A DNA stretch of 5,301 nt from a bacterium. GTDB taxonomy: Bacteria > JAMCPX01. Numbering within the stretch: the stretch's first letter is position 1; each line of letters opens with the position of its first letter. The translations under genes were made by a program, and so were the position numbers. Below the pieces are notes generated by a model. It was not told where the DNA came from, did no database searches, and saw only the letters and a program-made list of their open reading frames with translations. Below are positions 1-5,301 of this stretch, in pieces. Location: positions 1 through 5,301 of the forward strand of contig JAJYYW010000125.1 in the NCBI GenBank assembly GCA_021800575.1, written 5' to 3'.

Positions 1-508
1 GCGGGACCGTAACATCCATTTTCTGACATCCGAGGACCTCTGCTGCAAGCGTACGGGTCGCCTTGGTACTGTCCACGATGAGAATCACCGGCGCCTTGAT
101 CAGTTTTGCGAGTTCTGCAGTACTGTAGGTACCGTTATCATCCATCCCGTCATAGAGTCCTCGGTTACCTTCTACAACGGCTATCTTCTTATTGAGGAAC
201 TCCTTGACGTGCATACATTTCGAGCACGACGGCTCGTTACAGTACCTGCATACCTCATCAATCCCGAGGTGGTGTCCGAATGAGCTGCGCACAGCGTTTT
301 CGCCCATGAGAAAGGTATCAAGATTGTAACAGGGCTTGTGCGCGGCCGAAGACAGCCATGCAGCGTCAATGTAATCCGGACCTTTTTTAAAGGGAAAAAC
401 ATCCATTCCCCGTTTTTTCAAGGCTGTAATAATACCGGTGGTGACCAAGGTTTTGCCACTGCCGCCGGCCAGTCCGGATACAACGATTCTGGGTACATTC
501 CACAGCAT
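1..508 (-). CDS. dsrN: DsrN, cobyrinate a,c-diamide synthase (CbiA) family, 5' part only
   Basis: This is a glutamine- and ATP-dependent amidase of the CbiA family. In dsr operons it is thought to convert siroheme to siroheme amide, the cofactor of DsrAB, in the cytoplasm. The first 169 residues are visible and the gene continues past the left edge, so the glutaminase half of the protein is missing here. A ParA/CbiA-type deviant P-loop, GLAGGSGKT, lies at residues 12-20. FKKGPDYID follows at about 45-53, then NLDTFLMG, then EGNRGLYDG at 113-121, and a Rossmann strand VILIVDSTKATRTLA near 145. Between the second and third motifs is an insert with C87, C90, C95 and C98 (Cx2Cx4Cx2C) that I do not recall in ordinary CbiA proteins. 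The start is the ATG at 508, three bases after the dsrL stop. There is no clear Shine-Dalgarno, so translation is probably coupled to dsrL. The family call is firm. The dsrN name rests on the operon; plain CbiA for cobalamin is the alternative. Confidence 0.88.
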   Translation of the reverse strand, partial: MLWNVPRIVVSGLAGGSGKTLVTTGIITALKKRGMDVFPFKKGPDYIDAAWLSSAAHKPCYNLDTFLMGENAVRSSFGHHLGIDEVCRYCNEPSCSKCMHVKEFLNKKIAVVEGNRGLYDGMDDNGTYSTAELAKLIKAPVILIVDSTKATRTLAAEVLGCQKMDVTVP

Positions 509-511
509 GGT

Positions 512-2173
512 CTAAACCATATCAATATATCCGCACGGGCACTGCTCTGCGCACTTCTTGCACCCTATACAAAATTCGAGCTTAAACTTGTAGGGATCGG
601 TTTTTACCGCCGGTTTAACGACTGCATTATACTGGCAGAACATCCAGCAGCGCTCGCACGAGAAGCACTGTCCGCAGCTCATACACCGTTTCGCTTCTGC
701 ACGCAGCTGTTCTTCCGTGATTGTATAACTTATTTCTTTAAAATTATTGATTCGTTCTGCTACGGGTACCAGCTGCTTTTTTACCTTGGGAAGCCGTTCG
801 TAATACCCGAGATTCATCTGTTTGTATGATATGACCGGCAGCGGCAGTTCTTTTGTTTCTTCCCTGCCCCTGAGATAGTTGTCAATGGCGAGTGCCGCTT
901 TTCTGCCCAGCCCTATCGCCGTTGCAGCGATATCAAGTTCCTGGGTAACATCACCGCCAGCATACACATCTTTTTCGGTTGTCTCATAATGGTCATTTAT
1001 GTCTATCCATCCGCGTTCGTTCCTGAATCTTTCAAGACCCGTAAAATCAACGATCTGACTCACCGCCGTTATGACCGCGGTTGCCTCAACAACAAATTCC
1101 GATCCTTTTATAGGGATGGGACGTGCCCTGCCGCTTGCATCCGGCGCGCCAAGCTCCATCCTGATACACTTAATGCCGGTCGCTGTGCCACCGTTTTTGA
1201 CGATCTCAGCCGGTGCTGTCAAAAACTCGAAATGAATACCTTCTTCTGCTGCTTCCTCTATCTCCGATTTGATGGCCGGCATTTCGTTGATCGTTCTCCG
1301 GTACAGTATGGTGACATCGGCACCAAGCCGTCGTGATACCCGGGCTGCATCTATGGCCGTATCACCGCCGCCGATCACGCAGACTTTATTGCCGATATCG
1401 ACCTTTTTTCCGGAGCTTATGCGTTCAAGAAAATCAACGCCGGTGAGAACATTGGCTGCATCTTCACCGGGAACGTTCAGCGTGCTGCCCTTTTGGGCAC
1501 CGATTGCCACATAAACTGCCCGGAACTGTTTTTTGATATCGTCAAACGCAATATCCCTGCCGACCTTCACTCCTGTTTTCAGAGTAATGCCGAGATCCCG
1601 GATGATGGAATTGTACTCTGCATCGATGATTTCATCCGGCAGCCGGTACCGCGGTATGCCGTAACGAAGCATACCGCCCGTTTTTTCCTTTGCCTCGAAT
1701 ATGGTCACCGCATACCCGCGGCGTGCAAGGTGATAGGCACAGGCTATACCTGCCGGTCCTGCACCTATCACTGCCAACGGTTCCGAAAAACTCTGATCCG
1801 CAATCTTCTTGTGCTGCAGTTTATGGTCTATACCGTAGGTTCCGATAAACCGCTCGATATCATTCACGCCGACAGACCCGTCGACCTGTTCCCTGTTGCA
1901 GCCGCCTTCGCAGGGATGCGGGCACACCCTTCCCGTTACAGCTGGCAGGGGGTTGAAATCGGTAACATGCTCCCAGATCCGTTCAAAGCTCTCGCCGTCC
2001 TTGATCATAGTCATGTATTCCCTGATCTTCGTTCCAATGGGACATGAGACGGAGCACGGCGGATCCTTGGGCGTGTACCGCGGTCGCAGCGACGACCCGC
2101 CGATTGATTCGGATGTATCTCCTCCACCGAGCCTTAATCCTTTTTTCTTCTTAACTACCTTGAGTTCCGGCAT
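512..2173 (-). CDS. dsrL: DsrL, NAD(P)H:acceptor FAD/iron-sulfur oxidoreductase of the dsr system
   Basis: This is a cytoplasmic flavoprotein related to the small subunit of glutamate synthase (GltD). In dsr operons it transfers electrons between NAD(P)H and DsrAB. The N-terminal iron-sulfur region has C40, C44, C84, C88 and C92. The FAD Rossmann motif GAGPAG is at 137-142, with TGGMLRYGIP after it. The NAD(P) motif GGGDTA is at 268-273, followed by YRR at 291-293; paired arginines there often bind the 2'-phosphate of NADPH in this superfamily (inference). The second flavin motif YAGGD is at 404-408. The C-terminus is a two-cluster ferredoxin: C503/C506/C509/C513 and C535/C538/C541/C545, with extra C497, C500 and C547. 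The 553 residues are shorter than the roughly 650 I remember for the Allochromatium protein. An AGAGGA ribosome site sits about seven bases before the ATG. It ends with TAG. A generic GltD-like oxidoreductase is the fallback, but the position after dsrABD and the ferredoxin tail favour DsrL. Confidence 0.88.
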   Translation of the reverse strand: MPELKVVKKKKGLRLGGGDTSESIGGSSLRPRYTPKDPPCSVSCPIGTKIREYMTMIKDGESFERIWEHVTDFNPLPAVTGRVCPHPCEGGCNREQVDGSVGVNDIERFIGTYGIDHKLQHKKIADQSFSEPLAVIGAGPAGIACAYHLARRGYAVTIFEAKEKTGGMLRYGIPRYRLPDEIIDAEYNSIIRDLGITLKTGVKVGRDIAFDDIKKQFRAVYVAIGAQKGSTLNVPGEDAANVLTGVDFLERISSGKKVDIGNKVCVIGGGDTAIDAARVSRRLGADVTILYRRTINEMPAIKSEIEEAAEEGIHFEFLTAPAEIVKNGGTATGIKCIRMELGAPDASGRARPIPIKGSEFVVEATAVITAVSQIVDFTGLERFRNERGWIDINDHYETTEKDVYAGGDVTQELDIAATAIGLGRKAALAIDNYLRGREETKELPLPVISYKQMNLGYYERLPKVKKQLVPVAERINNFKEISYTITEEQLRAEAKRCMSCGQCFSCERCWMFCQYNAVVKPAVKTDPYKFKLEFCIGCKKCAEQCPCGYIDMV

Positions 2174-2205
2174 AATGATATCCTCTTTTCTGCAGCTCGT
2201 GCTTC

Positions 2206-2472
2206 TTACTTGTCAGGTTCTGCTCCTTCCTTATGGGGAACCTGAATGGAACTACTGCCTCCAAAATATCCGTAGACGAGTTTGCCTGAATCGATAAGCG
2301 TCCTGATTGCCTCCTTGCACGACTCCTTCGAACACTTGTCCTAGCCGAATTTCTGGATCATAGCGTTCGTTATATCCTTTGCCTTCAGCTGTTTCTTTCC
2401 CATGTCTTCCTGGACCATTTTGAAGATCTCGTTCTCTAATTCATCCATTGGTACAACGCCTGAATCTGCCAT
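2206..2472 (-). CDS. dsrD: DsrD, winged-helix activator of sulfite reductase, with in-frame TAG at codon 44
   Basis: DsrD is a small cytoplasmic winged-helix protein found almost only with reductive-type DsrAB and reported to stimulate sulfite reduction. Reading from the ATG at 2472 to TAA at 2206 gives 88 codons, close to the usual 75-90. Codon 44 is TAG. Before it comes a helical half containing ELENEIFKMVQEDMG; after it comes CKEAIRTLIDSGKLVYGYFGG, which matches the recognition-helix and wing region of known DsrD (V-K-K-I-L-T-A-L-V-N-D in Desulfovibrio). Two cysteines (47 and 52) follow the TAG. There is no frameshift and no other stop. A strong ribosome site, GGGGGTGATC, ends two bases before the ATG. 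No ATG, GTG or TTG follows the TAG in frame, so restart is unlikely. Either the amber codon is read through, or the product is a 43-residue fragment lacking the wing. Gene identity is firm; the functional state is open. Confidence 0.85.
2341..2343 (-). other. In-frame amber codon (TAG) inside dsrD
   Basis: Codon 44 of dsrD is TAG, between K-F-G and D-K-C-S. The coding sequence on both sides keeps the DsrD pattern in one frame, so a single substitution, miscall or recoding explains it, not an indel. One base change gives CAG, AAG, GAG, TGG, TAT or TAC, among others. No recoding element was identified around it by eye. Confidence 0.9.
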
Positions 2473-2484
2473 AGGATCACCCCC

Positions 2485-3567
2485 TTATAAGGTAAAATGG
2501 GTTGACGTGTTAAACGTTGTCGCAGCAAATCTGTAGTCATCGATATGGTACTTGGTAAATTCTATCCCCGTCATGTCGAAGAACCTGGGCCATCCGATCC
2601 TTTCGATCCATTCACCCAGCCGCTCGTACTTCTTTGCGTCCTTTGCATAAACCTCGACGATGTTCTTGACCGCACTGACGACCTCGGGCCATCTCGGCGG
2701 ATTGTTCGGTATATACGGTATAGCGAGCTTTGAAAACATAGGTGCATGCCGTGCGTTGGAAACCTTCCCTCCAACCCATATGGACACACCATCGTTTAAT
2801 GCATTGGCCAGAGGCATCGCAGGACACATCGTGTAGCAGTTGCCGCAAAACATACATTTTTCTTCATTGACCTCAACCGTCTGAACACCGTCAACGACTG
2901 CCGGTGCAATAGCGCCCGTAGGACAGGCTGCAACCGTTGTAGGAACCTCACACAGCTTGGCAAGATTTGGCAGTATCTTTGGCGGCCTTCTGTGAACACC
3001 AAGGATTGCAATATCTGAGCAGTGAACTGCACCACACATGTTTAAACAACAGGCAAGGGAGATCCTTAATTTTGCGGGCAATTTCATATTCGTGAATTGA
3101 TCATAAAGCTCATCCATCACCGCTTTCACAATGCCGGAGGCATCTGTAGCGGGTGTATGACAGTGCACCCATCCCTGCGTGTGAACTATGTTTGTGATGC
3201 TCTTCCCTGTACCTCCCACAGGATAACCGTTTGCCTCAATCTCTTTGATAAGAGGGTCTATCTTGCTTTGATCCTTCAGCAGAAACTCAACATTATGTCT
3301 GCTGGTGAACCTGAGATAGCCGTCACAGTATTTATCTGCCAGATCACAGAGCATCCTAATTGTATCTATATTGATCAGTCTTGGGGACCCCATACGGACA
3401 GTATATATCTTGTCTCCGGTCTCAGATACGTGAACGAGCACACCCGGCTTTACTATCTCATGATACTTCCACGTCCCATAATTTTTCTTGATAACCGGAT
3501 GTAAAAATTGTTCATATTTCGGTGGACCGATATCCGTTTTTCTTTTTTCTGCCTGTACTGATTCCAT
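2485..3567 (-). CDS. dsrB: Dissimilatory sulfite reductase beta subunit, DsrB
   Basis: This is the beta subunit of the cytoplasmic alpha2beta2 sulfite reductase, which carries the catalytic siroheme-[4Fe-4S] centre and reduces sulfite to a sulfur bound to DsrC. Cluster ligands match the family: C136 in [14 protein letters not shown], then C173, C174 and C178 in [20 protein letters not shown]; the 37-residue step from C136 to C173 equals that in the Desulfovibrio enzyme. An inserted ferredoxin domain has C215 (ACPTGAI) plus C238, C241, C244 and C248 ([18 protein letters not shown]). The C-terminal block, [13 protein letters not shown] to HIDDYRF, ends in THFTL, which is typical. At 360 residues it is slightly shorter than the roughly 380 of Desulfovibrio. 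AGGAGG lies eight bases before the ATG. The gene follows dsrA after 18 bases and in the same reading frame. It ends with TAA 12 bases before dsrD. Presence of dsrD beside it argues for the reductive form. Confidence 0.98.
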   Translation of the reverse strand: MESVQAEKRKTDIGPPKYEQFLHPVIKKNYGTWKYHEIVKPGVLVHVSETGDKIYTVRMGSPRLINIDTIRMLCDLADKYCDGYLRFTSRHNVEFLLKDQSKIDPLIKEIEANGYPVGGTGKSITNIVHTQGWVHCHTPATDASGIVKAVMDELYDQFTNMKLPAKLRISLACCLNMCGAVHCSDIAILGVHRRPPKILPNLAKLCEVPTTVAACPTGAIAPAVVDGVQTVEVNEEKCMFCGNCYTMCPAMPLANALNDGVSIWVGGKVSNARHAPMFSKLAIPYIPNNPPRWPEVVSAVKNIVEVYAKDAKKYERLGEWIERIGWPRFFDMTGIEFTKYHIDDYRFAATTFNTSTHFTL

Positions 3568-3585
3568 CGTGTTTTCCTCCTTATA

Positions 3586-4791
3586 CTATTTTTCTTCACC
3601 TTCTTCTTCGAAGTACTCTTCGTAGAAGATGAATGGATTTGTTCTTGGATTAGCAACCATCTGCGGCTTTGGTTCAATTTCTATTGCCTCAAGGAATTGT
3701 CCCATACCTACCCGCTGTATCAGCTCTCCGATCCGCTCCCTGTTCTTTCCGTACTCTCCCCAGAAATCCCATATCTTGTCGACAAGGTCTTTCAGCTCTT
3801 TGTACGGAGGTTCCATCTTCATGAACGGAATAAGGACCGATGACATCTGCGCTCCCTGCAGTATGGGGGCCTTTGCTCCTATCAGGATCGCTGCACCCCG
3901 CTCTTTGCCCGGCCGCAGTGCCTTGGGCATAGCGTTGATACAGTGCATACACTTGTTGCACCATTTGTTCATAATCTTGAGATCCTTACCGTCCCATGAC
4001 ATGCACTTTGCCGGACAGAGATCGCATATCTCTTCCTGTACATCGACACCGTTTTTTGCGTACTCGCGCACTGCCGCCTGGTCGACCTGGATATCGTCTT
4101 TCCAAATACCGATGATAGACATATCCGCACGGGCAACGCTTGCAACGCAATCATTGGGACACCCGGACATCTTGAATTTCCATTTATACGGGAACTGCGG
4201 TCTGTGCAGAACGTCCTGGTATTCCTGGGTCAGGTCATAGGTCAACGCAAGGGTGTCATAGCAGGCAAATTCACAGCGTGCAGGACCCACACAGCAGCTT
4301 GGTGTCCTTAAAACCGAGCCTGATCCTCCAAGATCCCATCCTTTGTTCGTTAACTTATTAAATATAGGTTCCAGGTTTTCAGTGGATGTTCCAAGCAATA
4401 CCATATCACCTGTCGATCCGTGCATGTTTGTCAGCCCGGAACCATGCTGTTCCCATATATCGCATACCTCTCTTAAAGCCTTACTTGTGTAAAACCAGCC
4501 GGATGGCTGATTGATACGCATGGTATGGAAATGTGCGACATTCGGGAATTTATCCGGCGAATCCGAGTATCTACCGATAACCCCGCCACCATATCCCCGT
4601 ACACCGACAAGACCGCCGTGTTTCCAGTGGGTGACTTTATCCACATACGACAACTCGAGCTGCCCCAGCAAATCCTTGGCTCTCGGGTTTTTCTCGGCCA
4701 TCTTCTTGATTTCTCGGACAAAACTCGGCCATTTACCCTTTTCCAGTTCATCAAGCAACGGTGTGCCCGATTTTTTACTTTCGTTTTCCAT
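3586..4791 (-). CDS. dsrA: Dissimilatory sulfite reductase alpha subunit, DsrA
   Basis: This is the alpha subunit of the cytoplasmic DsrAB enzyme, which catalyses the six- or four-electron reduction of sulfite at the end of sulfate respiration. The siroheme/[4Fe-4S] ligand set is complete: C167 and C173 (CVGPARC, Cx5C) and C211 and C215 (SGCPNDC, Cx3C). The inserted ferredoxin domain has C256, C259 and C263 (CDLCPAKC) and C278, C281 and C284 ([15 protein letters not shown]), as expected for DsrA. The siroheme-side motif [20 protein letters not shown] and the stretch [13 protein letters not shown] are also typical. At 401 residues it is shorter than the 437 of Desulfovibrio, without any visible break. 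The acidic tail ends at a TAG codon in frame with dsrB. AGGAGG lies four bases before the ATG at 4791, and a good promoter stands about 44 bases further up. It is the first gene of the operon. Confidence 0.98.
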   Translation of the reverse strand: MENESKKSGTPLLDELEKGKWPSFVREIKKMAEKNPRAKDLLGQLELSYVDKVTHWKHGGLVGVRGYGGGVIGRYSDSPDKFPNVAHFHTMRINQPSGWFYTSKALREVCDIWEQHGSGLTNMHGSTGDMVLLGTSTENLEPIFNKLTNKGWDLGGSGSVLRTPSCCVGPARCEFACYDTLALTYDLTQEYQDVLHRPQFPYKWKFKMSGCPNDCVASVARADMSIIGIWKDDIQVDQAAVREYAKNGVDVQEEICDLCPAKCMSWDGKDLKIMNKWCNKCMHCINAMPKALRPGKERGAAILIGAKAPILQGAQMSSVLIPFMKMEPPYKELKDLVDKIWDFWGEYGKNRERIGELIQRVGMGQFLEAIEIEPKPQMVANPRTNPFIFYEEYFEEEGEEK

Positions 4792-4833
4792 TATTCCTCC
4801 TTTCTTTCTATCCTCGTCTGTCAGTCTTCTATC

Positions 4834-4843
4834 TTGTATACAA
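4834..4843. promoter_or_regulatory. Candidate operator TTGTATACAA at the dsr promoter
   Basis: This is a perfect 10-base palindrome. Its TTGT-N2-ACAA form resembles sites of some GntR (FadR-type) regulators, but I cannot assign a protein to it. The inner TGTATACA is repeated at 4992-4999 over the divergent promoter in the same position relative to the -10 box. A chance match in AT-rich DNA remains possible. Confidence 0.45.
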
Positions 4844-4870
4844 TATACAGAATATATTATTTGGTGTCAA
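4835..4870 (-). promoter_or_regulatory. Promoter of the dsrABD-L-N operon with overlapping palindrome
   Basis: On the minus strand the -35 box is TTGACA (4870-4865, perfect consensus). A 17-base spacer follows, then the -10 box TATATT (4847-4842). The expected transcription start is near 4835, which gives a leader of about 44 bases before the dsrA ATG. The palindrome TTGTATACAA (4843-4834) begins at the end of the -10 box and covers the start point, an arrangement suited to a repressor. No activator site was recognised. Confidence 0.75.
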
Positions 4871-4897
4871 GTAAAATCTCTTTTCTTACACTTCGTC

Positions 4898-4922
4898 CCA
4901 GCCTTTCAAAAATGAGAGCTGG
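4898..4922. repeat. Imperfect inverted repeat between the divergent promoters
   Basis: CCAGC (4898-4902) pairs with GCTGG (4918-4922), and TTTCA (4904-4908) pairs with TGAGA (4913-4917) with one G-T pair, around an AAAA loop and one bulged C. It lies upstream of both promoters, so it is not in either predicted transcript. It has no T-run and is not a terminator. A binding site or chance are both possible. Confidence 0.25.
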
Positions 4923-4963
4923 ATCGCAATATATTGATATAAAAGGATATTCCAATTTTTTTA

Positions 4964-4999
4964 TTGAATTATTAATAATTATATTATATATTGTATACA
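4964..4999 (+). promoter_or_regulatory. Promoter of the ROK-like gene, predicted leaderless
   Basis: The -35 box TTGAAT is at 4964-4969, followed by a 17-base spacer and the -10 box TATATT at 4987-4992. By the same geometry as the dsr promoter, transcription should start at 4999, which is the A of the ATG. No Shine-Dalgarno is present near that ATG, which supports a leaderless mRNA. The surrounding DNA is very AT-rich, so other -10 choices exist. Confidence 0.55.
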
Positions 5000-5000
5000 T
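4991..5000. promoter_or_regulatory. Candidate operator TTGTATACAT over the ROK-gene start codon
   Basis: The site matches nine of ten bases of the palindrome at the dsr promoter and shares the 8-base core TGTATACA. It covers the end of the -10 box, the predicted transcription start and the first two bases of the ATG. Occupancy would block this promoter. The regulator is unknown. Confidence 0.4.
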
Positions 5001-5301
5001 GGCGAACTATTTTACGGGCATCGAAATAACGCAGCAACAAGTCAGATTCAGGATAGCAGACGAGGACATAAAGCAACCGGTAAACTACAACCTAACCTTG
5101 CCTAAAATTCTGAAACCGGATCAGCTCCTCGAATTGCTGAAGAACGGGTTTTATACTTTGCTGGATAAAGGCGGGGTATCTTCAGACGACATCACTGCAA
5201 TCGGGGTAAGTGTCCCCGCCACCATTAACTATAAAAAGGGAGGCATCGGCTGTTCATCCGCCATTCCTCTGCTGAACGGCATCAACATTAAGGAAGACCT
5301 C
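4999..5301 (+). CDS. ROK-family-like (ASKHA fold) protein, 5' part only
   Basis: The first 101 codons are visible and the gene runs off the right edge. The pattern fits the N-terminal half of ROK proteins (sugar kinases and related regulators): a beta strand FTGIEI, then a helix KPDQLLELLKNGFYTLLDKG, then DDITAIGVSVPATINYKKGG at about 66-85 in place of the usual I-G-I-G-V-P-G, then S-A-I-P-L-L-N-G-I-N-I-K-E-D-L, the counterpart of the family's 'N-L-P-W-x-G-x-x-L-x-x-x-L'. The ATP-phosphate motif, normally D-x-G-G-T-K near residue 10, reads E-I-T-Q-Q-Q here, so kinase activity is doubtful. It has no DNA-binding domain at the N-terminus, unlike ROK repressors such as NagC. ATG 4999 is the first ATG, GTG or TTG in this frame back to at least 4927. 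It is transcribed away from dsrA. The family call is moderate and the substrate or role is unknown. Confidence 0.6.
   Translation, partial: MANYFTGIEITQQQVRFRIADEDIKQPVNYNLTLPKILKPDQLLELLKNGFYTLLDKGGVSSDDITAIGVSVPATINYKKGGIGCSSAIPLLNGINIKEDL

Noticed and set aside
338..829. Plus-strand open frame of 163 codons
   Set aside because: It lies antisense to the start of dsrN and the 3' end of dsrL, both supported by clear motifs. Its protein resembles no family I recognise and it has no ribosome site.
989..2297. Several plus-strand open frames opposite dsrL and dsrD
   Set aside because: They are antisense shadows with unlikely composition; the minus-strand DsrL reading carries all cofactor motifs.
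2206..2340. Independent small protein encoded after the dsrD amber codon
   Set aside because: No ATG, GTG or TTG occurs in this frame between the TAG and the TAA, and no ribosome site is visible.
2341..2343. Selenocysteine recoding in dsrD
   Set aside because: The codon is TAG, not TGA, and no SECIS-like hairpin follows it.
3629..4240. Plus-strand open frame of 203 codons
   Set aside because: It is fully antisense to dsrA, whose ligand motifs are unmistakable; the plus-strand reading shows no domain.
4834..4843. Rex or HcpR-type operator
   Set aside because: Those sites have TTGTG or TTGTTAA half-sites separated by several bases; this palindrome has its half-sites joined by only two bases.
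4898..4922. Rho-independent terminator
   Set aside because: The stem is imperfect, there is no T-run on either side, and neither flanking gene is transcribed toward it.
1..5301. CRISPR array, insertion sequence, tRNA or rRNA
   Set aside because: I saw no spaced direct repeats, transposase-like frame, terminal inverted repeats or cloverleaf sequence anywhere in the window.

Overview
The window carries the head of a dissimilatory sulfite reductase (dsr) operon on the minus strand and, divergent from it, the start of one plus-strand gene. Reading along the minus strand, the order is dsrA (4791-3586), dsrB (3567-2485), dsrD (2472-2206, interrupted by an in-frame TAG codon), dsrL (2173-512) and the first 169 codons of dsrN (508 to beyond position 1). 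The gaps are 18, 12, 32 and 3 bases. I see no internal terminator, so one transcript from a strong sigma70-like promoter at about 4870-4842 is likely. On the plus strand, a ROK-like gene begins at 4999 and runs off the right edge.

The organism is most likely an anaerobic bacterium that reduces sulfite or sulfate, or disproportionates sulfur compounds. DsrA and DsrB have every iron-sulfur and siroheme ligand motif expected. DsrD is a marker of the reductive pathway. DsrL is an NAD(P)H- and FAD-dependent iron-sulfur oxidoreductase best known from sulfur oxidizers, but it also occurs with dsrD in some reducers. This points to Desulfobacterota or another uncultured lineage with reductive-type Dsr, such as Nitrospirota. 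The sequence alone does not let me name the genus. The genes work together: DsrAB reduces sulfite, DsrL probably links that reaction to NAD(P)H, DsrD is an activator, and DsrN probably amidates the siroheme of DsrAB.

Three things stand out. First, dsrD is intact and family-like on both sides of a single in-frame amber codon (codon 44, bases 2343-2341), which suggests recoding (pyrrolysine or a suppressor tRNA), a fresh null allele, or a base-call error. The two other amber codons in the operon, ending dsrA and dsrL, each lie in frame with the next gene. Second, the dsr promoter and the ROK-gene promoter share an identical 13-base segment that joins the -10 box to a TGTATACA palindrome, with the same 17-bp spacer. 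This is a candidate common operator, and it implies a leaderless ROK-gene mRNA. Third, DsrN carries a four-cysteine insert (C87, C90, C95, C98) just before its conserved EGNRGLYDG motif.
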